Origin: Bradyrhizobium sp. AZCC 1610
Lineage (GTDB): Bacteria > Pseudomonadota > Alphaproteobacteria > Rhizobiales > Xanthobacteraceae
Length of the DNA stretch: 64,000 bases
Assembly (NCBI RefSeq): GCF_036924515.1
Contig: NZ_JAZHRR010000001.1
Coordinates: 2,265,001 to 2,329,000, forward strand
Direction of reading: 5' to 3'
Shown here: in pieces, positions 9,325 through 17,376 of the stretch
Numbering within the stretch: the stretch's first letter is position 1
How the letters are laid out: every line of letters starts with the position of its first letter
Made by a program: the position numbers and the translations under genes
Notes under the pieces: generated by a model
Databases searched by the model: none
The model's input: only the letters and a program-made list of their open reading frames with translations
What the model was told of the DNA's origin: nothing

Positions 9325-9353
9325 AGAGCGGCGGGCACCTTGTCCGCCGCTCT
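9325..9353. terminator. Bidirectional hairpin between convergent genes
   Basis: A perfect 10-bp stem, AGAGCGGCGG paired with CCGCCGCTCT around a 9-base loop, lies between the hydroxylase large subunit and the PQQ dehydrogenase, which converge on it. On the plus strand it is preceded by TAAAA and followed by CCCTTAGTT; on the minus strand the TTTTA after the stem gives a short U-run. It fits a shared rho-independent terminator, stronger for the leftward transcript. Confidence 0.7.
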
Positions 9354-9384
9354 CCCTTAGTTCCCCCCGGCAGATACCCGCCAA

Positions 9385-11112
9385 TCACTTCTTGACGGCA
9401 AACACCCAGACGACGCCGCCCTGCGGCACGTTGTTCTCGATACCGATGTTGTTGGTCGTCAGGGCGTCCTGGATGCGCTGGGCGTCTACACCCCACCCGG
9501 ACTGGATGGCGATGTACTGCGTCCCGTCCACTTCGTACGCCACCGGCATGCCCATGATGCCGGAGTTGGTCTTCTGCTCCCAAAGCAGTTCGCCTGTCTT
9601 GGCGTGGAAGGCGCGAAACATCCGGTCATTGGTACCTCCGACAAAGACGAGGTCGCCAGCGGTGACCGTCACCGAACCAAACAGGTGCGATCTGGGGAAA
9701 TTATGCGACCAGACCTTCTTTCCCGTGGCCGGATCCCACGCCTGCAGCTCGCCAAAATGAGTGGCGCCGGAGCGAACCTTCAGGCCGATATCTTCGGGCT
9801 TGGTCCCGAGCCAAAGCTGACCGGGAACCAATGGCACCTTCTCGCCGGTAAAGCCGCCGCAGAAATTCTCGTTGGCGGGAACGTAGACAAAGCGGGTCTT
9901 CGGACTATAGGCCGCCGACGGCCAATCCTTGCCGCCCCATAACGACGGACAGAACTCAACCCGCTTGCCAATAACCGGCTTGTGAGCCGGATCGACAATC
10001 GGCTTGCCCGTCTCGGGCTCAATGCCCTTCCAGACGTCGGTATAGACATAAGGCCAGCCGGCTACATACTTGATGCTGTCCGGCCTGCGCTCGAGTATCC
10101 AGAAGATCGCGTTGCGTCCCGGATGGATGAGGCCCTTGAAGATGCGTCCATCCCTTTGCACGTCGACCAGCATTGGTGCATCCACCTCGTCCCAATCCCA
10201 GGAATCGTTTTGATGGTACTGGAAATAGGTTTTGATCTTGCCGCTATCCGGATCGAGCGCTAGCACCGAGGTTGTGTAGAGATTGTCGCCGGGGTGAGTA
10301 TCTCCCGGCCAAGGTGCGGCGTTGCCGACGCCCCAATAAATGGTCCTGGTGTCGGGATCGTAGTTACCCGTCATCCACGCAGAGCCGCCCCCCGTTTTCC
10401 AGTCGTCGCCGCTCCACGTTTCGTTGCCAGGTTCACCTTTGCCGGGAATGGTGAAGGTCCGCCATAATTCTTTGCCGTCATTGGCATCATACGCGACGAC
10501 ATAGCCCCGCACGCCGAATTCACCGCCGGCGGCACCGACGATAACCTTTCCGTCAACAATGAGCGGCATCAGGGTCAGGTACTGACCCTTTTTGTAGTCC
10601 TGGACTTTGGTATCCCAGAGGACTTTGCCCGTTTTGGCATCGAGCGCGACCACATGGTCATCCGTTGTAGCCAGGTACAGCTTGTCTTGCCACAATCCCA
10701 CCCCGCGGTTCGTCGGGTGCAATTGGAAGAGATCGTCGGGGAGCTGGCGTTTGTAACGCCAGTACTCATCGCCTGTCTTGGCGTTGAGGGCGATCACCTG
10801 GCCCTGTGGGGTCGCGACGAACATCACACCGTTGTTTACGATCGGCGGAGCCTCGTGCCCTTCAATCACGCCGGTCGAGAAGGTCCACACCGGCACCAGG
10901 TCTTTCACGTTCGAGGTGTTGATCTGGTCGAGTGGGCTGTATCCCTGGCCGTCATAGGTTCGGCGATAGAGCATCCAGTTGCTGGGTTCCGGGTTCTTCA
11001 GGCGGTCGGCTGTCACTGGGGCGTATTTCTCAATCGGGCCGGCAGGGGCAGCGATTGAAAACAGGCACGTGGACGCAACAAAGCTCGACAATAGCCATTG
11101 CTTTCTGGTCAT
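9385..11112 (-). CDS. PQQ-dependent alcohol dehydrogenase with a lanthanide-type Asp-x-Asp signature
   Basis: Periplasmic quinoprotein of 575 residues with a Sec-type leader (MTRKQWLLSSFVASTCLFSIAAPAG) and eight-bladed propeller W-motifs (for example YWRYKR, GKVLWDTK). The metal/PQQ ligands expected from methanol dehydrogenase are present: Glu198 (GGEFGVRG), Asn264 (VGNAAPWPG) and catalytic Asp306. Two residues on is Asp308 (SWDWDEVD), the extra acid that marks lanthanide-using XoxF/ExaF enzymes. The usual vicinal Cys-Cys is absent. The third in-frame ATG is chosen because GAGGGAG sits about 9 bases upstream. A Rieske gene lies 81 bases upstream on the same strand, an unusual partner for this family. 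The substrate alcohol is unknown. Confidence 0.9.
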   Translation of the reverse strand: MTRKQWLLSSFVASTCLFSIAAPAGPIEKYAPVTADRLKNPEPSNWMLYRRTYDGQGYSPLDQINTSNVKDLVPVWTFSTGVIEGHEAPPIVNNGVMFVATPQGQVIALNAKTGDEYWRYKRQLPDDLFQLHPTNRGVGLWQDKLYLATTDDHVVALDAKTGKVLWDTKVQDYKKGQYLTLMPLIVDGKVIVGAAGGEFGVRGYVVAYDANDGKELWRTFTIPGKGEPGNETWSGDDWKTGGGSAWMTGNYDPDTRTIYWGVGNAAPWPGDTHPGDNLYTTSVLALDPDSGKIKTYFQYHQNDSWDWDEVDAPMLVDVQRDGRIFKGLIHPGRNAIFWILERRPDSIKYVAGWPYVYTDVWKGIEPETGKPIVDPAHKPVIGKRVEFCPSLWGGKDWPSAAYSPKTRFVYVPANENFCGGFTGEKVPLVPGQLWLGTKPEDIGLKVRSGATHFGELQAWDPATGKKVWSHNFPRSHLFGSVTVTAGDLVFVGGTNDRMFRAFHAKTGELLWEQKTNSGIMGMPVAYEVDGTQYIAIQSGWGVDAQRIQDALTTNNIGIENNVPQGGVVWVFAVKK

Positions 11113-11193
11113 GGACGTCATCTCCCTCTTTCTCTCTGCCACCCTTGGTGGTGCGATCATCTGGGGCAGGGGATCCGATGCGACCGCACCCCA

Positions 11194-11784
11194 TCACCCT
11201 GGTTGTTGAGCACCTACCTTTCCAACGAATGTCGCAGCTATGGTGAGCGAGCCGTCGGCTATTGCCAGCGGGAGTGCCGGCAGACGCCGGGGCGCGGGCC
11301 CGAACACGACTTGCGCGCCTTCTCGCGGATTGAATTCGGAATTGTGACAAAAGCACTTGAGAACGTCTTTGTCGCCCGTCTCGGACTTCAGCCAGCCGGT
11401 GACAGAACATCCGGTGTGAGTACAGATGGCCGAATAGGCTGCGATGCCCTCAGCAGAGCGTGAGCGGGTCTCCTCATCCATTTCGCCGGGATCAAGCCTT
11501 ATGACCAGGATCTCGTTCAACCGCGAGCCGTTGCGGACGACCGAAGTCTTGGGGTCTTTTGGCCAGGCGTGCAGCGGCGGTTCGCCGCGCTTCACGTCAT
11601 CGGGCGCGATGACGGCGCCGACGCGTTCGCCTTCGGAGACAACAAGAAGATCGCCTTTCTTCGGCCGGTCGCTGCTGCCGGGTTGATCTTCTTGTGCCGC
11701 AGCGAACCTCCGCCCCGTCAGAAACGCTCCGGTGGCGAGCGTCGTCAAAAGAAGCGAGCGTCGCGTTTGCTTCGGACACCACAT
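11194..11784 (-). CDS. Tat-exported Rieske (2Fe-2S) protein
   Basis: Small exported iron-sulfur protein of 196 residues. The leader QTRRSLLLTTLATGAFLTG has a twin-arginine motif typical of Rieske proteins that fold before export. Cluster ligands are Cys121 and His123 (CTHTGC) and Cys144 and His147 (CFCHNS), with Cys126 and Cys146 placed to form the stabilising disulfide of high-potential Rieske proteins. The tail EGAQVVFGPAPRRLPALPL resembles arsenite-oxidase small subunits and bc1 Rieske subunits. No cytochrome b or arsenite oxidase is nearby. It sits immediately upstream of the PQQ dehydrogenase on the same strand, so a role as its electron acceptor is inferred but not shown. Confidence 0.87.
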   Translation of the reverse strand: MWCPKQTRRSLLLTTLATGAFLTGRRFAAAQEDQPGSSDRPKKGDLLVVSEGERVGAVIAPDDVKRGEPPLHAWPKDPKTSVVRNGSRLNEILVIRLDPGEMDEETRSRSAEGIAAYSAICTHTGCSVTGWLKSETGDKDVLKCFCHNSEFNPREGAQVVFGPAPRRLPALPLAIADGSLTIAATFVGKVGAQQPG

Positions 11785-12369
11785 TTGTCTTCTCCAGCTC
11801 CGCTATGAGCCTGGATCTCAGTGGCGTGTAACCTCGGCGCTTGACGGCAAGGGTAATGTAGCCCGCGTCGGGAAGACGAGGTTACGCTCAGTCGTGCTAC
11901 ACTTCCAGAAGGCTCAGCGCGGCTTTTCACCGCTGCCTGTCGCCCCGGTCGAAGTGCCCGTGGCTGAGCCCGTTGTCGGCGGAGCAGAGTCAGTCTTCCC
12001 AGGGAGCGGGCAGAAGCACCGGGCTTTTCCTGCTCGCCAACATACCCCGACTCACCGGACTGGCGAGTCCTCCCCATCGCAGCGTCACTTCTAAGAACAC
12101 CAACGCGCCGGCTCGCGATGGTTTCCTAGTTCATCCTGCTATTTTCAAGACAAGGGATGCGGCAAGGCGCGCAGCCGCGCCGCCAGTAAGATACGCAACA
12201 TAGAAGGCATAAGGCCGATCCGCGTAAACATGATCCCAGCGCGAACGGCCTCAGCTGTCCTTTCTCTGACTGAAACTCGATAAGGTATTGTTGTTCTTTG
12301 ATGCGACTGAGTTCTCGCAGGCCCTCACGTAGCTCACGCCCGAAGAGCCAGCAGGCTGCCTCCCGAAGA
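11785..12369. other. Intergenic stretch with a possible decayed minus-strand coding remnant
   Basis: No intact gene. Reading the minus strand from about 12369 to 12126, protein-like segments occur in two frames: LFGRELREGLRELSRIKEQQ in one and DHVYADRPYAFYVAYLTGG in another. The second runs to a stop near 12130. This suggests the frameshifted end of a former gene, but I do not recognise the family. The remainder (11785-12120) shows only the expected promoter space for the Rieske gene. Confidence 0.3.
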
Positions 12370-13647
12370 TCAGACCCCGGATAGGACCGCGATTGCACGA
12401 TTGAGTTGAGGATCACTACGACCCATGGAGTCCGGGTCAGCCTGGACCTCGATCGTGGGTGCGACGCCAACGCCTTCCAGCCGCTCGCCGTCGACATGCA
12501 CGTCCTCGACCGCGAGCAACAGCAAGCCGCCGCCAATGAGGAATGCCGTCGCAGCGAGGACAGCTCCCTCGGTACGGGTACCGATGACCTCGCCAAGCCA
12601 GTATTTTTTGAAGCCATAGGCAAGGATCTCCTTGCCGCTGCGGGTGCCACCGTTGACAAGCATGGCGACAGGCTTGCGCCACTTCACGTTCCGGAGTTCG
12701 CTGGCACCATTGCGATCAGTGACTTGCATCGTCGGCGCTCGCGTGTTGAACAAATCAAGATACTCGGGAATCGCGCCGCCCCAGCCATCGCGCAGGTCCC
12801 AGATCAGCGCGTCGGCTTCGTTCAGCGGATTTTGCGATAGAAGATGCTCGAGCGTCCGCTGATACACGGAGCCAGCGTAACACCAGACATGAACATAGCC
12901 GATGCTTCGGCCGTTGGCCCGTATTATGCGGGCGCTGGCCTTCAAGCCGTCCAAGAACATTTTGTTGGGTTCAATATCGACTGGGGTAGCTGATATTTGC
13001 ATAAGCGCGCCGCCACGACGCAGGCTCAGCACTACTTCCTTGCCAATTTTGTCGCGGAACGACCGTACCGGTTGAAATGGTGCACCGTCGGCGGAGACGA
13101 TCACATCGCCAGCGAGCAGGCCGGCTTGTTGGGCCGGCGTGCGCTCTAAAACACCGGTAATCACACTGTGGCCCTGCACGTCGAGACGCGAGAGGATGCC
13201 AATGCCGGGATAGGAGATACGGCCACCCGGAAAAGCGCGTTCCAGTCCGCGTCGCCTTAGCGCACCGGCAAAGATATCGGAAAGCTGGTAGTACTCTGGT
13301 TCGTACCGTGTGTAGTAGCGGGTGTGCGAAGCATGCAGCTCGGAGTGCATGCTATTAGTGACGCTGGCAAGCGCCTCTTCGGAACTCGCCCGTGTGGCGT
13401 CTGGCAAGTAACGTTCCCGAACAGCCGACCAATCGAGCCCGTGTAGGTGCGGATCGTAGAATCGGTCTCTGACGGTCCGCCATACCTCCTCGAACGTCGC
13501 GATGCGTGCGGATACGGGCTGGGATGTAGCCGAATCCGCTGGTTCTAGCTGCTCGGCCCACGCTGGAGCCAGGGCTGATGCCGCAGCCATTGATGTTAGC
13601 CGCAAAAATTGGCGGCGCGACGGTGCTAAGTTGATTGCCTCCTTCAT
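12370..13647 (-). CDS. Tat-exported S41-family peptidase with PDZ domain
   Basis: Serine peptidase of the C-terminal-processing/tricorn-like family, 425 residues. A strong twin-arginine leader (SRRQFLRLTSMAAASALAPAWA, residues 10-31) directs it to the periplasm. A PDZ-like domain (about residues 145-215, SVITGVLERTPAQQAGLLAGD) precedes the S41 core. The catalytic serine is in NGGTRSGKEILA. The motif GTRTEGAVLA has no lysine where CtpA enzymes carry GKG, so it resembles the Ser/His tricorn-type branch instead of the Ser/Lys CtpA branch. It is divergent from the Rieske-fusion gene. Its target protein is unknown. Confidence 0.85.
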   Translation of the reverse strand: MKEAINLAPSRRQFLRLTSMAAASALAPAWAEQLEPADSATSQPVSARIATFEEVWRTVRDRFYDPHLHGLDWSAVRERYLPDATRASSEEALASVTNSMHSELHASHTRYYTRYEPEYYQLSDIFAGALRRRGLERAFPGGRISYPGIGILSRLDVQGHSVITGVLERTPAQQAGLLAGDVIVSADGAPFQPVRSFRDKIGKEVVLSLRRGGALMQISATPVDIEPNKMFLDGLKASARIIRANGRSIGYVHVWCYAGSVYQRTLEHLLSQNPLNEADALIWDLRDGWGGAIPEYLDLFNTRAPTMQVTDRNGASELRNVKWRKPVAMLVNGGTRSGKEILAYGFKKYWLGEVIGTRTEGAVLAATAFLIGGGLLLLAVEDVHVDGERLEGVGVAPTIEVQADPDSMGRSDPQLNRAIAVLSGV

Positions 13648-13985
13648 CGTGCAACCTTTGGAGCTCGTCGCTTCACATCAGGTTGGAACGTGATGATGAA
13701 CAAGCTCTCTTCTAACTTTCATGGTGTTTGTCTGGTCAGGATGTATACTTGCCGTTTCGAGGCTCCATCCGATCGTTCGAACTGATAGTCAAATAGCATA
13801 AAGGGATCGCCAGAAAGATTGGAAGAGGTGCAAGCGCTTGTAGCGCATTTTTGAAATACCTTGGGCCATCTCGTCATGGCAGCTCGCGCCCTTTTGCGCG
13901 GCCCCACATGGCATTCTTGCGCGAGAGGATGCCTATGTTGCGGAGTGCCTGCAGCGGCCCCAGAGTGACGATGGGAGGTACGCTC
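13648..13985. promoter_or_regulatory. Divergent intergenic region, S41 peptidase / Rieske fusion
   Basis: 338 bases with no supported gene, shared by two divergently transcribed genes. An ORF extension of the rightward gene covers its last 135 bases but has no family similarity. The true start is set by GGAGGT at 13974-13979. No convincing palindromic operator was recognised. Confidence 0.4.
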
Positions 13986-15767
13986 ATGGACATGCCTAGC
14001 AAGGATTTTGCGCTGGCGGGCAGCCTTGAGGAGCTGAAGATCAAGGGGCGGCTCGTTGTGCACGGTAGCCATCGCCCGATCCTCGTCATCTACAACCGCG
14101 GGCGCGTCTTCGCCCTCGACAACCGGTGCCCGCACATGGGCTTCCCGCTCGAGCGCGGCAGCGTCGAGGACGGCATCTTGACCTGTCACTGGCACCACGC
14201 TCGCTTCGATCTCGAAAGCGGCTGCACCTTCGACCTATGGGCGGACGACGTGCCGATATGCCCGGTCGAGGTGCGCAATGGTGATGTCTGGGTGAAGACC
14301 ACGTTCACCCATGTCGATCTCGCCGCGCACTGGCATCAGCGGCTTGCGAACGGCCTCGCCCACGACCTTGGCCTCGTCATTGCCAAGGCCATGCATGGTC
14401 AGCTCGCGACCGGCGTACCGCAGGCCGAGATCGTACGGCAGGTGGCACTGTTCGGGGCGCAAAATCGCGACGGCTGGGGCGTGGGTCTTACGATTCTGAC
14501 GGCACTCGCCAATCTCCTGCCTATGCTGCCGGACGAGGACGCCTATCTCGCTCTGTTCCACGGCGCACGCCGCGTGGCGGCGGACTGCGACGGCGAGGCG
14601 CCGCGGCGGGAACGCGCGCCGCTTGGAAGCCGGCCGGATCCGGCCGCGCTCAAACGCTGGCTGCGGCGTTGGACAAAAGTGCGCCATCGCGAGGCGGCCG
14701 AGCGCACCCTGCTCACGGCGGTTGCGGCCGGCTTCTCCCCGGCTGAACTCGCTGATGCCCTGTTCGCTGCCGAGACCGAGCGGGCGTTCGCCGACACCGG
14801 GCACTCGCTCGACTTCATCAACAAGGCATTCGAGTGCCTCGACCTGGTCGGCTGGCAACACGCGGCGGCTCTGCTGCCGACAGTCGTCGGTCAGATGGTA
14901 TCGGCTCGTGGCGCCGAGGAATCAACTGCCTGGCGTCAGCCCGTTGACCTTGTTGCGTTGTGTGAAAAATCAAGCAACGAACTCGCGGACCTGTTCGCTG
15001 CCAGACGCGGCTCGCGTGACTGGTCGGGCCACGCCGCGCTTGCTCAAGAGCTGCTCGGTGACGATCCGGCCAGGATTGTTGACGCGCTCAAGGAAGCGAT
15101 CCGCGCCGGTGCCGCTCCTGCTGACCTTGGCCAATCCCTCGCATACGCAGCAGCGCTCAGGGTGGCGCGCTTCGGCAATGCCAACGAGTACGCCGACTGG
15201 GAGACGGCGCATCACGTCTTCACCTTCGCCAACGCAGTCCACCAGATGCTGACGCGGATCGGGATTGCCAACGTCGACACTCACGTCACGGCCGTCCGCG
15301 GCGTATTGCACGGTGCGATGGCGCTCTACCTTGCTCGCTATCTCAATGTGCCGCCGGCGCGCATCCCGGGCGACGGCGGCGAGCAGCTCGGTGATCTGCC
15401 CGCGGATCCAGAGATGATCGGCGCCGCCTTGCTCGACGCCTTCGACCGGCAGAGACAGGTCGATCTCGCCGCACGCCTGGTGGCACGGCATCTCACGCTC
15501 GGCCATTCGCCGCAGGCGCTGATCGCCACGCTCGCGCATGCGGTGCTGCGCGAAGATGCGGGCTTCCATGCGTATCAGATGCTGGAGGCGGGAGTCCGGC
15601 AATTCGGCGCGTGGGGCGACACGGACGAGGGCCGGCACATCCTCATCGCGGTTGCCCGCTATCTGGCGGCCCATTCACCGACCGAACGCGCGTCACTGCA
15701 GACAGCCGATATAGCCCGCCGCTTGATGCGGGGTGGCGAGCTACATCAAGAGGCGGGATCGTCCTGA
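13986..15767 (+). CDS. Rieske domain fused to a long uncharacterised helical region
   Basis: 593-residue protein without a signal peptide. Residues 10-105 form a Rieske ferredoxin domain with ligands Cys48 and His50 (CPHMGFPLERG) and Cys67 and His70 (CHWHHARFD), the layout of Rieske oxygenase components and NirD-type proteins. Residues 110-590 are predicted mostly helical and His-rich (for example ETAHHVFTFANAVHQML), with no non-haem iron facial triad that I can identify. It is therefore not an ordinary ring-hydroxylating oxygenase. The start is fixed by GGAGGT 6 bases before the ATG; upstream ATGs lack one. Nothing is co-transcribed with it. Function unknown, possibly an oxidoreductase with its own cluster. 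Confidence 0.8.
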   Translation: MDMPSKDFALAGSLEELKIKGRLVVHGSHRPILVIYNRGRVFALDNRCPHMGFPLERGSVEDGILTCHWHHARFDLESGCTFDLWADDVPICPVEVRNGDVWVKTTFTHVDLAAHWHQRLANGLAHDLGLVIAKAMHGQLATGVPQAEIVRQVALFGAQNRDGWGVGLTILTALANLLPMLPDEDAYLALFHGARRVAADCDGEAPRRERAPLGSRPDPAALKRWLRRWTKVRHREAAERTLLTAVAAGFSPAELADALFAAETERAFADTGHSLDFINKAFECLDLVGWQHAAALLPTVVGQMVSARGAEESTAWRQPVDLVALCEKSSNELADLFAARRGSRDWSGHAALAQELLGDDPARIVDALKEAIRAGAAPADLGQSLAYAAALRVARFGNANEYADWETAHHVFTFANAVHQMLTRIGIANVDTHVTAVRGVLHGAMALYLARYLNVPPARIPGDGGEQLGDLPADPEMIGAALLDAFDRQRQVDLAARLVARHLTLGHSPQALIATLAHAVLREDAGFHAYQMLEAGVRQFGAWGDTDEGRHILIAVARYLAAHSPTERASLQTADIARRLMRGGELHQEAGSS

Positions 15768-15924
15768 CGTCACGCGCTGAGGGCGCATTAAGAGCGATCT
15801 GAAAGCAGACCTGACGCGCTGCGATCTTCGCCGCGATCCTGGTGCGCGCTTCGTCGCGTTCGATGCCTGGCAGCGTCAGCTGCAGGTGGTGGTGCATCCT
15901 GTCGGCTTCGGCTTCATCCAGCCA

Positions 15925-16410
15925 CTACAGCTTGTAGCCGATCTGGCGCAGTAGGTCTTTCCGCCACGCAATGTCGGCGTCGGTTTCGACACCCAGCGGC
16001 GAGGCGCCATCCACCACGCCGAGCACGCCTCGGCCCAGCTCCGTTTGTGCGACGATCACCTGTGTCGGGTTGGCCGTCGCGCAATAGATGCGGCAGACCT
16101 CCGGCACCGCGCGCACCGCAGCCAGCACGTTGACGGGAAAGAACCCGTCGCCCAGAAAGATCAGGAAAGTGTGGCCGGCGCCGATGGCCAATGCGTTGTC
16201 GCGTGCGAGGGCGAGGGCGGGTTCATCATTCCCCGACCAGCGCACCAGCCGCTTGCCAGAGGCCTCGCAGAAGGCCAGCCCGAAGCGGATGCCCGGAACC
16301 GCGCCCACCAGCGCCTCGTGGAGGTCTTCCACGGTCTTGATGAAATGCGACTGGCCGAAGATGAAGTTGGCGTCGTCCGGCTTGGCGATGGGCACCACGG
16401 TGAGTTCCAT
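15925..16410 (-). CDS. Adenosine-specific kinase family protein
   Basis: 161-residue protein matching the small adenosine-kinase-like family (Pfam Adenosine_kin) first described in archaea. It begins MELTVVPIAKPDDANFIFGQ, continues SHFIKTVEDLHEALV and VPGIRFGLAFCEASGKRLVR, and contains GHTFLIFLGDGFFPVNVL and the ATANPTQVIVAQT stretch, all characteristic as I recall them. The usual family length is about 160 residues. The ATG has AGGAG 6 bases upstream; an upstream in-frame start would add 23 unlikely residues. A SAM hydrolase that releases adenosine is encoded about 1 kb away, so adenosine salvage is a reasonable inference. Enzymatic activity of the family is thinly supported. Confidence 0.85.
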   Translation of the reverse strand: MELTVVPIAKPDDANFIFGQSHFIKTVEDLHEALVGAVPGIRFGLAFCEASGKRLVRWSGNDEPALALARDNALAIGAGHTFLIFLGDGFFPVNVLAAVRAVPEVCRIYCATANPTQVIVAQTELGRGVLGVVDGASPLGVETDADIAWRKDLLRQIGYKL

Positions 16411-16694
16411 GGCTGCGCTCCTGCAGGGTGAGCTACGCATTCCATGGTAGGCCGCCGGAAGGTGATTGCAAGCCGCCACAGGCGGCCGATTTCGCTGCCG
16501 CCCACGCTTCGGCTTCCTCGCGGGGCTCGAACACCTGGACCACTTCGCCGGCCGCGTTGATGGCGCGGAACATCACGGCGGCCCGCGGGGAGCGGCCATG
16601 GTCGCGGCAGCGAGTCTGCGAGCTTTCATTACCGGGAATGATGAGCGATAATCACCAGCGCGATGGAAGCGGTGCACGGAGATGGTGAGGGCCG
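16411..16694. other. Intergenic stretch with a weak minus-strand ORF
   Basis: On the minus strand a short frame ending at about 16434 reads ...AVMFRAINAAGEVVQVFEPR and continues EEAEAWAAAKSAACGG. Its composition is protein-like and it lies just upstream of the adenosine-kinase-like gene, but it has no recognised family and no clear start signal. I record it as a possible small or eroded gene only. Confidence 0.3.
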
Positions 16695-17027
16695 ATGCCT
16701 GAGCGTACATGCAGTCGAGAGAGCGATATCGATGCCACAAGAGCAAGCGCCCGTTTGGCCGGCCTCGACATCGACATCATTCACCGGCAATCGCCGAATG
16801 GTGATTGGGAGCAGATGTCAATTAACCTGCGGGCAACACCGTCCTTCGACGCGCTCGGGTCTTTGTTCGAGGCAGCTAACCCTTTCACGTTTTGGGTGCA
16901 TGCCACGCGATTTATGTGGATGCCGTGGCTGCTCACGGCGCAGACGATGATGCTGCCGGCAGGCCAGACGCGAACACTCCCGAGCGCCGTCCACCCAGAG
17001 CGAGAGGCGCCGACGGCTAACGGTTAG
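16695..17027 (+). CDS. Small hypothetical protein
   Basis: 110-residue frame with the segments DIDIIHRQSPNGDWEQMSIN, ATPSFDALGSLFEAANPF and FWVHATRFMWMPWLLTAQTM. I recall similar short proteins in rhizobia but know no function. The aromatic stretch near residues 66-80 could associate with membranes. GGTGAGG lies a few bases before the ATG. Its stop overlaps the stop of the convergent DUF2905 gene, inside the near-palindrome GCTAACGGTTAGC. Codon composition looks like the neighbours. It is moderately likely to be a real gene. Confidence 0.55.
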   Translation: MPERTCSRESDIDATRASARLAGLDIDIIHRQSPNGDWEQMSINLRATPSFDALGSLFEAANPFTFWVHATRFMWMPWLLTAQTMMLPAGQTRTLPSAVHPEREAPTANG

Positions 17028-17223
17028 CGAGCCAAAGGATCAGGGAAAGGATCACGCTGACCAGCAGCGATGTTGCGAGCGGGATATAAACGCGGAAGTT
17101 CTCGCGCTCGATGACAATGTCGCCGGGCAACCGGCCCAAGCCGACCTTGTTGATCACTGGCCATAGCAGCCCAAGCGCAACGAGCGACAAGCCGAAGATG
17201 ATGAGCAGACGCGAGATCGACAT
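17017..17223 (-). CDS. DUF2905 family small membrane protein
   Basis: 68-residue inner-membrane protein of the DUF2905 family. The N-terminal helix LLIIFGLSLVALGLLWPVIN is followed by the family hallmark GLGRLPGDIVIERENFRVYI and a second helix (LATSLLVSVILSLILWL). The chosen ATG gives the standard family length; the frame extends 29 codons upstream with unrelated basic sequence. Function is unknown across the family. It is divergent from the SAM hydrolase gene and convergent with a small hypothetical gene. Confidence 0.88.
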   Translation of the reverse strand: MSISRLLIIFGLSLVALGLLWPVINKVGLGRLPGDIVIERENFRVYIPLATSLLVSVILSLILWLANR

Positions 17224-17376
17224 TGCGCCGAGCCTACGATCACAGTGGGTGAGCCGATTGAGGGAGAGCAAGCGGGATTTGGCCTGCTGCTGTGACCGCG
17301 TCCGTCGCACGGCTCGGATGCGTCAGTATAGCGTTTTCGAGCGAAGTGGACACACGCACTTGGGCAAGCTGACACC

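Noticed and set aside
8246..9583. 445-codon minus-strand frame opposite the molybdenum hydroxylase
   Set aside because: It is antisense to a gene with clear motifs, its composition is that of reverse-strand GC-rich codons, and it also crosses the terminator hairpin and the end of the PQQ gene.
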